From assembly GCA_023846275.1 (NCBI GenBank), contig CM043871.1:32704578-32768577 (forward strand): a stretch of 64,000 nt of DNA. Reading direction: 5' to 3'. Under the pieces are notes generated by a model. That model was given only the letters and a program-made list of their open reading frames with translations, did no database searches and was not told the origin of the DNA. A program made the position numbers and the translations under genes. This DNA is from Vanilla planifolia. Its lineage: Eukaryota; Streptophyta; Magnoliopsida; Asparagales; Orchidaceae. Positions 10,801 through 23,051 of the stretch are shown piece by piece (position 1 is the stretch's first letter; the number at the start of each line of letters is the position of its first letter).

Positions 10801-13619
10801 GGAAGAAAGAAGGTGACATCCAAAATTGATGCAATTAAAAGGGTGGAAACTACAATTTTAGAAGATGATATAGGCAAGGAAGATCCTTTGGAGTAGAAAG
10901 GTTTGCAAGAGCAGAATTGGCAAATTTGGCCTTTAGCTACTCCAAGGTCATGTTAGGCAAAGTCATGATAGACTTTAAGGAATAATCCATCTACTATTGA
11001 AATAGGTAAAAAAAAATAAATCAAGGGAAAAATGATTGATAAAAAATCAACAAAGGTAAAGACAAAGGAATTGGAGTTGCTTCTAGTTTTTTATTGATGC
11101 AATCAGGAGAAACAACTAATAGATTCAAACATTTACAAAGCCCTTTCCTCATCATTTCTATCTTCATGTCTATTCCCACAAACAATGACAAAGAACACAT
11201 TGGAGCAAATTCAAGAAAAAGATAAAGACATCAATAAGAAGGATTGTATTACAAAAGATGGCTTCTTGAGAAGGGAGAACTTGACTAGATTCTACAAGCC
11301 AAAAATAGCCAAGGAAGGAGAAAATGCCTCTATTGAGTGAGAAATCCCACAGGGTTAACAAAGAGAAAAAGCTAAAGAAGCATCTAAAGAATAAACATAG
11401 GACCTACAAATTTGAACCTCAAGGCCTTATTCATAGTGAGTACAATGATGAAAGATGTTAACATTATTTTCCTAAATGTTAATATATAAGGGGGCAATTA
11501 TAATTGACTAGCTTAACTAATAATAAAGTTTAATTTTTACTTAACAAATTAGTTATAATAGCCTATAGGAAGGTACCACTGGTACTAAGACGGGTAGGAG
11601 GAAAGAAGCCCATTTGTCCTAGACCACCTTTGGCAAATAGAATGTTGATCTAAGATCTTGAATGATCCATGGCTACCACATGGTAGCTACAAGATGCTTG
11701 AAAGTGCTAGATCACTCCTTTGAAACTAGAAAATTAGTGGGTCGAGCACCTGCAACCCTCGAGGAAATACTATGAGGCTCTAAGCATTGGAACACAAACT
11801 ATATTTTTGACAAACATGATGCAACCATGCAATCATTGGTAGTGTGGGTGAGTAGCAAAAGCAAATTTAAGAAATGAAACAATCTCTAATGCGACACAAC
11901 GATTGAGGAAGCTTCCTGGAAGTTGAGAAGAGAAATCAAAGCGGAGGGATATCCTACCACCATGTGTCCGCACCCATTCCACTATGATTGATAAACATGA
12001 TAAAGAGGCTATAGTTTTTTTGCAACTTCATAGTCTAAGTAACAGCTCTTTTATATTACACTTATGTACACTTTTTTTGATAGTATACTTTGTAATGCTA
12101 ATCTCAAAGAAAAGTTTTTTATTATACTAATAAAGAAAACAAGATAGTTTCTTTCAATTATTCTTATAAAAATAAACCATATCAAACTAAATTAACATGT
12201 TTTTGGTGCCTTTTAGCATAGATTTCATGCCATGTTTTAGAAAACAAGAAGAAACTAGCAGATTGTTATAACATATTGACTCAAAATAAAAAGTCATTCA
12301 GTTGAGGCATTAGCTCCTTCAAAAAAAAAAAACACAAATAAAATATTCTAAGTGCCCACCCATCTAACATGGATTAGTAAGAAATGTGCAATATACTTTG
12401 GTTGCACCTCAACCAACCAAGCATCTGAGTTGTTAACCCTCAAAATCAATGATTCATTCTTAAATATACTAGGATGTCAAAATAAAGCAATGTCTAATCT
12501 AGCACATACAACAACACCATTAGTAACATCATACCAACCCTTTAGGGTTCTCTCTTAATTACCATGCTTAATTATTTGGTAACGAAGTCTTCTGGTTTTG
12601 TAACTAGCTTGATAAAACAACAAAGCTGTTCTAGAATTTAATCATAACTAAACTTTTGTTCACATAGAAGTTTAAGTTAATAAAAGCTTGAAGGGAGGGC
12701 ATTTTATTTAACAGCAGTGTTACAAATCTATGTAAAGCACAAGTCTGGATGGAAACAAGAACATCCCAGCTTCTACATATATTTTCCAATAATCTTGTAT
12801 TTGATAACCAAAGTTTTCTATTTGATCTAATCAACCATAGAATCATACCTCAATGTTAGGCGAAATCTTGCCCGTGCTTTTACTGATTTCAGACAAATGT
12901 GAAAAGATGCATCGGACAAGCTCATGCATTGTGTGTCTTGAGATCCTCTGCAGAAGCTCCCCCTTCGTCCCCGCCTGATGAACAACCCGGAAGCAAGTGT
13001 TCACTATATTGCACACATGCTGGTTGCTGAGCACACGCGAAGCACGGCTCTTCATGCAAGCCAAAAGAACCTGCAGGATCTTCATCAAAACTGCCTCCTC
13101 TGAGGCCGGATCCGTCACCTCAAACCGGCAACTTGTCACCGCATCCACCACGGCGTGCATCGCATCCTCCACATGGGCAGTCTCGGCATTGAACATCTCG
13201 AGTGAAAGAATTTTGTGGAGCGAGGAGAGGGCTACGCCGGTAATGGGCGCGCCTGTCTCATCAGAACGGATGACATCGAGAAAAGGGCGGAGATACAGAG
13301 TGGGGTCTATGGAGCTCCATCTGCTGGGATCCCAGGCAAAGAGCTGCCTGCGAAGGGACTTGAGTGATTGGATCAATGAGTGGTCGAGGTAGTCATCGGA
13401 GGCAGAGGCGTAGCGGCCGCTCCACCTAACATTACGACGCATGACGGCTAGGACAGCGCTGACCTCCGAGTTGATCATCCAGGCCAAGGCGTAGCCGGAA
13501 GAGGAAGAAACCGAAGACGACTCCAGCGGTGGATTGGAGGTTTTATCGCCGTCGCCGTATGTAGAGGACTCCTCCTCGATGGGGTTTATGGAAGGGTTAT
13601 GAAGACGGAGGCGGCCCAT
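1251..13619 (-). CDS. GNOM: GNOM-type ARF guanine-nucleotide exchange factor (complete gene, two coding exons)
   Basis: This is a large ARF-GEF of the GBF/GNOM class. The family activates ARF GTPases on Golgi and endosomal membranes, and GNOM is needed for recycling of PIN auxin carriers. Joining 13619-12849 to 4823-1251 in phase 0 gives 1447 residues, close to the 1451 of Arabidopsis GNOM. The N-terminal DCB region is in exon 1. The HUS-box motif (LDCDITCSN) lies near residues 461-469 and the Sec7 domain spans about 550-745. The catalytic glutamate is in the LPGE motif at about residue 652, and MLNTDQHN begins at Met690, matching the Arabidopsis methionine (696) known to confer brefeldin A sensitivity. 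The C-terminal half carries the helical HDS regions. No frameshift or internal stop is seen. GNOM and its close paralog GNL1 cannot be fully separated by eye, but length and motifs favour GNOM. Confidence 0.95.
5981..5999. repeat. (GAA)n microsatellite
   Basis: A short run of AGA/GAA trinucleotides lies inside the GNOM intron. It has no visible function. Confidence 0.8.
10292..10630. repeat. direct repeat, left copy (possible short LTR)
   Basis: This segment is similar, with moderate divergence, to 11441-11780 at a constant offset of about 1149 bases. Shared landmarks are GAAAGATGTT near the left end, GGCAATTATAATTGA-like and GATGATCCTTAGCTACA-like words in the middle and ACTATGAGG/CCATGTGG at the right end. 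About 810 bases separate the copies. This size fits a small non-autonomous LTR element, but I found no primer binding site, so a simple segmental duplication is equally possible. Confidence 0.45.
11441..11780. repeat. direct repeat, right copy (possible short LTR)
   Basis: This is the partner of the repeat at 10292-10630, in the same orientation and at a nearly constant offset. The constant offset means few insertions or deletions have occurred between the copies, although many substitutions have. Confidence 0.45.
12849..13619 (-). CDS. GNOM: GNOM-type ARF-GEF, exon 1 (residues 1-257, DCB domain)
   Basis: This exon encodes the start of the protein (MGRLRLH...) and the DCB (dimerisation and cyclophilin-binding) region. 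It includes the conserved segment with GYALAWMINSEVSAVLAVMRRN near residues 42-63, shared with plant GNOM proteins. The ATG at 13619 is the first in frame and begins a family-like N terminus. The exon ends in GAG before the donor GTATGA at 12848. The exon is noticeably richer in GC than the surrounding DNA. Confidence 0.95.
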
Positions 13620-13990
13620 GGTGGAGATTTCTATTGCCTAGCAGATCATCGGTGTTGCAGGGTTTTCTGGGTAGTGGGGATACAGAATCCCTTATGAAGA
13701 GAAAGCAGATCTGAATCGGGAAGCAAAAGTGGATTTTTATGCCAGGAAAGGACTTCAATGTTTACTGAAGAGAAATTCGAAAGGGCGAACCGCCATTAGA
13801 GATCTGAAAGCTAACGCCAAGCTTGGGATCTCCATTTCCGATCCTCTTCCCCCTCCCATCACAACTCTTCCCCCTCACAATTTTCTTCTTTCTTCGTTTT
13901 TTTTATTTCAAAAATTACACAATTTTCTTCGTTGGCCTTTCATCTACCTTAATTTAACTTTTTCTCCAAATTATTTTTTGGATTTCTAAA
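13620..13990 (-). promoter_or_regulatory. upstream flank / probable 5' UTR and promoter of the GNOM-type gene
   Basis: This stretch precedes the GNOM start codon. On the sense (minus) strand it is purine-rich between about 13836 and 13905, with repeated GGGGGAAGAG and GAAGAAAG words, as is common in plant 5' leaders and core promoters. I could not fix a TATA box or transcription start. The plus-strand open frame here (13729-13989) reads the complementary pyrimidine tract and is not a credible gene. Confidence 0.35.
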
Positions 13991-14112
13991 ATAATAGTCA
14001 AAATTATAACATAGATAATGTGATTATTATTAAAATTTGATACGAAAAACAACTATATCATAATAACACATTTAAATTAAATAAAAAAAGACAATTGTAA
14101 AATTGAGAATGG

Positions 14113-14225
14113 TATAGTTGAGAAAGACTATCAAGTCATAACACTTATGATAAATAACACAAATACAATATAAAATCTAAGTACTTCAATACTGTATAGT
14201 TGAGAAAGACAATCAAGCTGAATAT

Positions 14226-14262
<37 letters not shown>

Positions 14263-14340
14263 AGAGAAAGACAATCAAGTCATAACACTTGAGATGATGA
14301 ATTACTCAAATATAATATGAAATCTAAATACTTTAATGCC
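14113..14340. repeat. 82-bp tandem duplication, second copy split by a poly-A insert
   Basis: Copy 1 (14113-14194) and copy 2 (14195 onward) both begin TATAGTTGAGAAAGAC. Both continue through ATCAAGTCATAACACTT and TCTAAGTACTT/TCTAAATACTT. Copy 2 is interrupted after position 14217 by a poly-A insert. Confidence 0.75.
14202..14279 (+). mobile_element. minimal retroposition footprint: poly-A tail with 16-bp target-site duplication
   Basis: The word GAGAAAGACAATCAAG occurs at 14202-14217 and again at 14264-14279. Between the two copies lie CTGAATATC, 33 consecutive A residues (14227-14259) and GAGA. This is what target-primed reverse transcription leaves when the insert is truncated to little more than its tail. 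Because the site lies in an 82-bp tandem duplication, the uninterrupted first copy shows the likely pre-insertion sequence. Confidence 0.65.
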
Positions 14341-17300
14341 AATGCAAATTTATTATCATTTTTTATATTTCTAGCTCTTACTAAATGCAATGAATTAAGT
14401 TCTTTTTTCTTGAAAAATAATCAAGAGATTTTGTTTAAGTAGAAGTAGCAAAAAACAATCATCCTAAAAAGGATGGAATATGGGTGTTATTGTGGGGTTG
14501 GAGGGAGACACTAATGCTCTTCTCTTGTTGAGGACTTATGTTATATGTCCTAGTTTTGTTTCCCTTCTTTGACAACTCAAGAAAGCTTTGTTTCTACCAA
14601 GGAAGGGGAAAGAGTGAGGAAAAAATGTGGATCTCCTTTGTAAAGGTTTCTTGTTGATTCAATCTTGGTGAGATGTTTTTAATAGTTGTTATGATTTTTG
14701 TAAGGAAGGGAGGTAAGAGGGGTAGCCTATGAGTTTTCTAAGTTTAGGGTAGAAAGAAACTTGAGGGAAAAAATTAAGGCCAAACATTGATTATCAATTT
14801 TTTGCAGGAAAAAATAAAAAATAATAGCAAAACTTTTGAGTAGAGAGAAAGTTAAGAAATAGATCAAAATATTAGAAAGCAATGGTTTTAGATGAGAAAG
14901 AGTAACCAAGTAAATAAGTTTGTTTATATTGCTTTATTGTTAAACTCAAAAATGTGTAATTTGTAGAAATTGAAGCATATATATATATATATATTTGAGT
15001 ATGTGGTTAGGGAGGTAACTTATTAAAAACTATCAAAAATATAAAAAATCATGAGAAATATAATAATTATGAAATTTTGTTATTTTTGATATATAAGATA
15101 AAAAAATTACATTCATGAAGTGGGATTGGGTCGCTTCACATGAATCTTGATTTGACTTAATGCTTAAAAATTAGTATAATTTTATTCATATTATTAATTT
15201 TATCTCTAATTCTCATTATTATTTAATTATGAGTGCATGAAAATATATGGATAAAATTTCTAAAAATTAGGAGTGGTGATTAAGAATAAGAGAATTAAAA
15301 AAAAGGTTATATATATAATATACTTAAAAATATTTTAAGAAAGACTAAATATGTGAGAAAGAAAAATAATATTGAATATGTTTATTAGCTAAAACTTCCT
15401 TTAGATTGCTAGTTTTAGAAATTTGATTTGGCTTATCACAGAGATTAATTAAGAGACTATTAGTTTAAATGTATGAACCATGGCCTATACCCAACCAAAA
15501 CTAGTTTAACCTAAGGTACATCCTTGATTTAAAGAGGTATAATTGAGGTTATATAAACCATTACGATATGCTTTTAAGAGTTTTAGAAAACCTAGCTGAA
15601 AAGGGGATATTTGGGGAGACCAATTGAGAGGATACCAAAAAGAAAATAAATGTAAACCGTGAGAAAGAAGGAGGATTCAAGTTTTAAAATAATGAAAAAT
15701 CTAAATAAGAAGAAGACCTTTATATAGTTTTTTTTAGGTAACATAACTCTTCAGTTCATATAATAAATTTAGGGAAGATCTAAGGCAAGATAAAAAGTAA
15801 TTATCTTGATAAAATACATATAAAAATCTTAGAAAGTGATTTTGATAAAAAAAAATAGTCAATCGTCTTCATTAAACCTAGTTTAAAAAGGAAAAAATCT
15901 CTTATACTCATGACAAAAGTGATTTTATTAGAATTTAAAGGTTTTTTTGCATGATTTTGTTAAAAGAATCATGCAAAAATATATAGTAACAAAACTGTGA
16001 ATATAGATTGAATATTATGATCATATATTTCCATATTTAGCTCTATCTATAGATATATGTAAATAATAAAATGAAATTATTTTATTTGTTGATACAAATA
16101 CCCTTTAAAAGAGATATTATCATATGGAATAAGTTAGAAGCATGATAAATGTCATGCTTTGATTAAGTATATATGCACAGGTTATTATTTTAAATGTGAA
16201 AAAATTATCAAATCTTGGGAATCAATTTTATTTGAGTTTAAATCTTATAACCTAAACAAGATTACGTTGTTTTTTTATTAAATCTTGTTAGAAGTTAAGT
16301 TCCTCGATAAAATATTTATTCTTTCTTAGTATAATAGATGTATAGTAATATAATTTGAAAGTTATGTCGACCTCTTGATTAATGCATAAGAGTTTCATAA
16401 CATGATGAACCAAGTAAAAGAATAAAATTAAGATTTTATGCTATACTTTTCATTTGAATCTATTTATTTAAAAAATAAATTTGGTGTGATATACTAAGGT
16501 TATATTTAAGATTATTTATAATTTTAGTTGATAACATGACAAGATAAAGATGTGTGCTTATCAAAATCATAAATAAAAGTATATGAAAAGTCATGTAACA
16601 TAATTGACACCTTAACTTAAATCATAAATCATTGAATGGAACCTAAAAATAAAGCAAAATCCCAAATCAATGTTAAGGTTAGGCATTCATTTTTGTGTCA
16701 GATTGCTTGAGAAGCATAGAACCAAGGCTTTAGTAAGTCATAGGTGTATGGGTAAGAGATCCTAGATAACTTCTAAAGTGTGTGAGGCTCTTGGTTTCTA
16801 CTTAGGAAACCTTGGAGAGAATGATTCAAAGCCTTAGAAGAAGGCTATATTAAGTAGAAAATTGGTTGACAAGCATAGGGTTTGATTATGGTTAGAAGTA
16901 CTAAGGTTGAGTTTGACCTAAAGGTAAAGGTCTTATGGATAATTCATAATCCTTAGTAGAGTTAAATTTAAAATTCAAGGTGCTTGGATATATCTATGTG
17001 ACATAAGCTTAGGCTTATAATTATGCTCAAAAGCTTAGAAATAATTTATAAAAAAGGAATCTATAATTGAAGGTCTCAGTAATAGATTAAGACATAATTG
17101 GTAAACCTCTATGCATATTATAAATTAAACTTTGGATAGTTAAGCTCTCGACTAATACCTTGGATAAAGATAAAAGAGCTTGGAATAAGGCTTATCGATG
17201 TGCTAGGTTTGATCACAGAAAATAATAGGTTAAAGATATTGGTTAGACTCTTAAGTTGACTAGATTCTTTAAATAAGACCATGATCATTCCTATTTATAC

Positions 17301-18380
17301 ACTTAAGCGACATGATGACACCTTGTATAGTATCTAGAGATCTATAATAGCTCAAGAGATGTTTTAGGATGGGTATGATAACTAAAGGTTACTTTGGAGA
17401 CATAAGAGTCACTAATAATAATTGTATGAACCTAGATTTAGTTGTAATGATGATTACCTATATATAAAACATAGAGATAAAAACCAAGGATTTATGAATG
17501 TTATGGTTAACCTAGGTATGCAAGGTCATAGATGGAATTAGGATAAGACTAAATATAAGAAAGCCTAAGAGATTCAAAAGATAGTAATATTAAATAATTG
17601 AAAATTGACTTAAGATGAAATCCAAGTTTGACTTAATCAAGACATAAAAAAACTTAAATAGTAGATTTAGAGTCAATAAAATCCTTAACTTATTATATTA
17701 CTATTTATAATAAGAACTCTTAATATGTTATATTAAAAATTATGAAAATCTAATAACTACTATGTAGTGTTGGATTAGAATTAGTAAGATATTACATGAT
17801 AAAGTTTTGATTGATGAGTAATCAGATATAATAAATCTTTTGATTATGCATACTCAGTAGATAAATAAATTAGTTATTCTACTCTCTTGACCTAGAGATA
17901 ATTATACTTAAATGATTGAGTATATAGAAGAACCAGATTATATGATGAGAACCTTTAAGATTAGTTGAAAATCATTATATAAATAATTTTAGAAGAAAAT
18001 AATTACATATTTACTTTTATAAGAAATTGTAAGATGTTCTATGATATAGAAAGGAGTAGAAGTATATATGATTGTTAAGGACTTCTAGAATCTTATGAGA
18101 TTGGCTTGTGTGATCAATATTGTCATATGAAGTATAAGATTATATGATGTGATAGAACTGTTAGTCTTATCATGACTCTCTTAGATAAAATAATATTTTA
18201 GATCAAAAAAGAGATATTAAATATCTAGTTAGTCATATTATAAGGATATGTATTAAATTACCTAATAGATAGTGATTTCTTATAATAGTTAGTAACTGAT
18301 GTCATTAATTTATATGATTTATTTAATTATTACGTACATATTACCTGAAAATTACATATTAATATTATAGTATGAATTAA

Positions 18381-18500
<120 letters not shown>

Positions 18501-18685
18501 TAAAAAAAACTTTGGGATTGCTTAAAGACGAGATAAATAAATAAATAAAGAAAGCATAAATCGATAAAGCAACAGAACCATCATAGTATTTTTTTTGCTG
18601 CTATAAAATATGAAATAGAAAATCTAAAAGGGCGATATGCTTTACACCCTCGCTTCCAGGACGTCACGTCTGCGCCTCTCGTGAC
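18501..18685. other. spacer between plastid fragments, origin unclear
   Basis: This spacer contains an AAAT run (about 18531-18555) and a GC-richer patch at 18640-18685. Its character is compatible with plastid intergenic DNA, but I could not assign it to any gene. Confidence 0.4.
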
Positions 18686-18801
18686 GAAGATCCTGAATTT
18701 GAAACTTTCTACACAAAAAATATTTTTATTAAACAAAGGAATTCGTGCTTGGATGGCGGCTCAGGATCAACCTCATGAAAACCTTATATTCCCTGAGGAG
18801 G
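18686..18801 (+). pseudogene. psbD: plastid psbD 3' end / psbC 5' start fragment (NUPT)
   Basis: The plus strand encodes [13 protein letters not shown] and then, after a small frame-shifting indel near 18733, [20 protein letters not shown]. This is the C-terminal part of PsbD, the photosystem II D2 protein. The overlapping frame reads MKTLYSLRR, the start of PsbC, reproducing the psbD-psbC overlap of the plastid genome. The fragment stops at about 18801, so neither gene is complete. Confidence 0.9.
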
Positions 18802-18886
18802 CATTTTTTTGAGATTCTTGGAAATGCTAGTCGTTCTGTCTACCTTTTTCATTCTGCCTTTCAGCCAGTTAGTTTTCAAGTTTTTT

Positions 18887-18963
18887 TTATATGGTAAAAT
18901 TTATACATATCTTCAATCCCTTATCTTCTTCTTTTTTTTTTTGCTTTATATGGTAAAATTTAT
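18887..18963 (+). repeat. short direct repeat between plastid fragments
   Basis: The word TTTATATGGTAAAATTTATA occurs at about 18887-18905 and again at about 18945-18963, between the psbD/psbC and cemA fragments. It may mark a junction where pieces were joined. Confidence 0.55.
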
Positions 18964-19020
18964 ATCCACTGATGCTGACTAGGGTCTATTCCCCTTTTTT
19001 TTCATTGGGGGCACAATATG

Positions 19021-19128
19021 GGGAACTTCTGAACATGGTAGTCCTTTATCATCTCGTTCAACCAGAAGAGTTCTTCGAATTCCATAAATTTTTCTAGAAC
19101 ATTTTCCTCTTCAATATCATTCAAAAGG
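19021..19128 (-). pseudogene. cemA: plastid cemA fragment (NUPT)
   Basis: Read on the minus strand, this segment encodes [18 protein letters not shown] followed by LNEMIKDY. It corresponds to the N-terminal third of CemA, the plastid envelope membrane protein (ycf10), with several substitutions. About 35 codons are retained. Its orientation is opposite to the psaA and psbD/psbC pieces. Confidence 0.8.
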
Positions 19129-19154
19129 GATGGGCTTGCTGCTTAGATGCTTTC

Positions 19155-19318
19155 AGCAGCGAAAAGGGAATTTCATCAGAAGATGGGGAATGAAAACTAC
19201 CGACCACCCCCGAGGTTTGTGAATAAGTGATTGTCTGATAATGAGCAAGGAATATCCATCTTTCTGCTAAACAGGATCTATTGAACTCATAATTCATTAG
19301 ATCTTTTTTATGAATTAT
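19155..19318 (-). pseudogene. ycf2: plastid ycf2 fragment (NUPT)
   Basis: The minus strand reads [20 protein letters not shown] then [10 protein letters not shown] and, further on, [14 protein letters not shown]. This is the ycf2 region just before its ATPase-like domain. About 50 codons are retained, with several substitutions. It lies directly beside the cemA piece although the two genes are far apart in plastid genomes. Confidence 0.9.
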
Positions 19319-20010
19319 GTATCGTAAGAAAATAGATCACGATTATTTTTATATATTTGCAAAATCAGAAAATTAAGAGTCATGCTAGAGATTATTAGAA
19401 TTAGTGTAATAGTTTGATGTTTCATCACCTTTATTTCATCATCAATTGTAGATTGGATATTTATTTGTAATCAATTGTATTAATTGGGCATGGATTGTAA
19501 TGGAATTTTTATTTGGACATAGTAATTTTTATTATGTTTTTATCAAACTTTGGTAGATATTTATGGTGATGCTTTAGATTTAATTAAATTTAAGTGATTT
19601 ATTAATTCATGAATTCTTAACATAATAAGATTTTGCATAAAACTATAATATAAATTATAGGTATATTTTGACTTCATGATCTTGAATTTGATTGCACTCT
19701 TGGTTTTAAAAAACAAATCAATTGTGATAGACTTGATATCAGAGCCTAGGTGAGAGTTAAGATATACTTAGGCATATTAGGTTTAGGATTAATAAGGTAG
19801 GGAGCATAAGACCTAAGAATAATTAAGATAAAAAGATTAATTATGAATTTCAATCTTGTATTGAGTTACTTTGTATGATACTTCTCTTTTCACAAGATGT
19901 TAAAATACATGTTATTGCTTAAAAGGCTCAATGGGTTGTGAAGTTTCCCAAGGAGAGCTTGTAGTTGATTGACCTTCAAGGGTTATGACACCCAAACATA
20001 GCTTAAGAGA

Positions 20011-21596
20011 TGTTAAATGAGTAGAGCAAATGTTTTGAATAGCATAGAGATTGACCTATACAAATTAAGAACAAAGAATCTACGAAGGATAAATATGATG
20101 AACCAAAAAATGACAACACAAAAGAGGTAAATATATAAGAAAATCGTAGTCAAGAGAGGATCAGATGCCAAAGAGATGTCACTTTATATGCTAGGCCCAT
20201 TACCTTTTCAACTACATGAAGATGGGATACTTAAAAAGGAGTTTGATAAATTCATGTCATGATAAAAAAGAACAAAGTAAAGGTCACACAATCATAGATT
20301 GAAAGTGTTGAGAGACCTTGTTAAGAATTATAAAAAATAAAAATATCTAGTAACTTGTTCATAAATTTAATCCAAACACTTACAAAAACTAAATCAAAGA
20401 GTAGTAAAGGCATTGATAGGTGAAAGTGACAACCCAAGAAACATAAGCGATGAAGTGGAAAGAGAAATGGTATTATGATGAAAAATAATGAAGTAAGATT
20501 CGACAAAGTTAAAGGAATCGTAAGTGATCACAAAAGGAAGATGATATCATAAAGTTATAAGTAAACTAACACAATGTCTCACCACTTGGTTCTCGCACCT
20601 CTCTTTATAGTACTAAAGCCTTAACAAATCAGCATGTTAGATTTTTATTGTGATCAACCCTAGTCCTTAACAAGATGTGAAAAAGTAAAAAATTTATTAT
20701 TCAAAGATCACCTCTCCAAAGAGTAGGCTTTTCCTTTTATAAAGAGCATAGACACAAAAGATAAAATAAAAAAAATAGACATATAAAAATTGTGCTAAAA
20801 AGTTATTACCAAATAGCTTTTCAAAAAGCTACATTTTTGTCTTTGAAATTTTTTTATTAAAAAGCATTGTCAATGCTATAGCCAAAGAAAGTGAAAACAA
20901 TTTTTTAAAAAGATATCATTTTAGTCCAAAATTCCTACGATTACAACTGTTGTCAAAAAGTTTTTTGAAAAGCCATATTTTTTATTCTATTTTAGAAGGG
21001 TTCATATGGGACAATTTTGGGTTAACGAGTCATGGAGCAAGTTGGTGAGCCTACGCGTCATTGGTAGTGTCAAGGGCTGGATCAATTGTTGCATGTGGTG
21101 GATTAGGTTCTTGCAGCATAAGTAAGTCCCAGGTTGGCTTGTCGTGGAACATTTTGATGGGTCAACATGGTGTTGATAGTGATGCAAGTCGGTGTGTAGT
21201 GAAGTGTAATAGTGGGTAGAGGTAGTATTGTAGGTCAAACTTGACTCGATGTATCACAAACTTTGTTAATTGGTTAGTGTATCATGGTGGATCATTTGCA
21301 GATTACACAGACCTAGATTTGGAATAGATTTAAAAGACTCTTTCATTGAATTGATTTGGTCAAATATGATCTGGTCGAGCCAACAGCTTGCAATGAAAGC
21401 AATGGTTGTCAACATAGCTAGCAGAAAAGGGCCCAATGGGACATGTTTGAGCCTTTTTTGTAATATCACATGAAGTTTGAACTATAAGAGTAACTATAGG
21501 CCCCTTTAAGACTCTATAAATAAAAAATTAAATACTTTAATTGTCTAAAAGTGCCAACATGTGTCTGTCTGGCTCTTGGATATAAAAAATCCAAAC
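20011..21596 (-). repeat. 3' LTR of the Ty3/gypsy element
   Basis: On the plus strand this LTR begins TGTTAAATGAG and aligns with the right LTR from 26282. Shared words include AGAGATTGACCT (20048 and 26313), AAAGGTCACACA (20280 and 26535) and TTTTATAAAGAGCATAGAC (20736 and 27004). The far end near 21596 is placed by comparison with the third LTR copy ending at 28935. Confidence 0.75.
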
Positions 21597-22059
21597 CTGT
21601 GCCCTCACTAATTCCCCTAGAATTGAAAAAACTCGTCTCTGATAAGTCAACTACTCTAAATTACCTATCGTATTTCTTCAATATATTTGGTTTTATTTTT
21701 TGTAACTCTTCTCTTTTAATCAAAATATCTTCAATGTTTGGTCAATCTTTCCAATGAATTAGGTATCTCAAATAACACTGTTTTTTGATTAACATAGTTT
21801 GGTCTTCCAATATTCTTTCAATATGCTCACTTTTCTTTTCATGACAAATAGGTGGACACTCGAGTAAGTGTTCACTCTCAAAGGGTGTGGATGATGGCTC
21901 AAATTTCTCACTAGAAATTATAATCAGCACTTTTAAACCACCAAATTTGAGACATTAAAGGTGTTACTGATGTCATAGTCATCTGGTAGCTCCAAAGTGT
22001 AGGCATTTGGTCCAATCATTTTTAAGATTTAGAATGGGTTGGTGCCTCTTGCATGTAAC

Positions 22060-22990
22060 TTTTGCAAATTTCTTTGTAAAAATCTTTCAAACCTAATTTA
22101 AATCATCATATTGTCTCTTTCCAAAAATTCTTTATGCCTGTAATATGCATGGGTTAATCTCTTGTATTGCTTATTATTAAGATTTATTTTTTCTTTAATA
22201 TACTTATGAACCTCCATTATATGTTATACAAACTCTTATGCAGAAATGAATGTGCATTCCTAGATAGGTAATGGGATTAGGTTGATAGGACTATGAGGTT
22301 TATATTCAATATAGGCTTCAAAAGTGTTGATTCTTATGTACCTATTGATGGAATTAATATAAGCATGCTCTACATTTGGTAAAAGTAGATCTCAATTCTT
22401 TGTATTTTCTTCTAACAAATATAGTAAGAGATTCCCTAAACTATGATTTATTATCTCAGTTGACTATTAGTTTGGGTGTTATAAGTTGACAAGAATTTTA
22501 ACTTTATTTTCATAAGTACAAAATGAAATGGACATTCTTATTAATGATTATGGTCTTAAATAACCCAAGAAGCTTCATTACTTTGTTCAAGAATAGTTGA
22601 GTGATATGTAAGGTATTAAAAGTTTTGAAGCATGGAATGAATCTAACCATTTCTGTAAATCGATATATTACCATGAAAATGGAGTCATGTCTTTGAAGGA
22701 TTTTTTATAACCTAAGGACAAAATCCATATAAAGGCCTTTCCAGGTCGTGATAGTATTGCAATAGGGTGTAGAGTCTAGTGTTTTGAGTATGATGTTTAG
22801 CAACTACACAAGTCTTACACCCAACAATTATTTGACCAACATGCCATTTCAATCTTGGCCAATATAACCTATCTTTAATGGCCATGATGGTTTTGACTCA
22901 TTCAAAATGACCTAGTAATCCTTTTGGATGTATCTCTCAAATTAAAAAAATCCATAAGTGATGTTCGTGGTATGCAAAGTTGCTTATCAC
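22060..22990 (-). pseudogene. Ty3/gypsy integrase remnant
   Basis: The minus strand reads MDFVLRL and then DSIFMVIYRFTEMVRFIPC before HITQLFLNKVMKLLG, the integrase catalytic-core region of Ty3/gypsy elements. A zinc-binding-domain-like segment (VGCKTCVVAKHHTQNT region) lies just upstream in the reading direction. Several stops interrupt it. Confidence 0.8.
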
Positions 22991-23051
22991 AAAAAGATAA
23001 CCATCTTTAATTTAATAGTCATATATGACCTAATTAGGCTAGCAACTGCTT

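Larger units (their letters stand above)
4824..12848 (-). other. 8.0-kb intron of the GNOM-type gene
   Basis: The donor on the minus strand is GAG|GTATGA at 12848 and the acceptor is TGCAG| at 4824, interrupting the frame in phase 0 after residue 257. The intron is AT-rich and contains no host exon that I can recognise. It holds a GAA microsatellite near 5981-5999 and a pair of 340-bp direct repeats (10292-10630 and 11441-11780) that may be LTRs of a small decayed element. Short open frames within it (for example 9770-10072 and 10659-10877) have no recognisable domain. Confidence 0.85.

Noticed and set aside
12997..13392. 131-codon plus-strand open frame
   Set aside because: It is antisense to GNOM exon 1 and arises from its coding composition.
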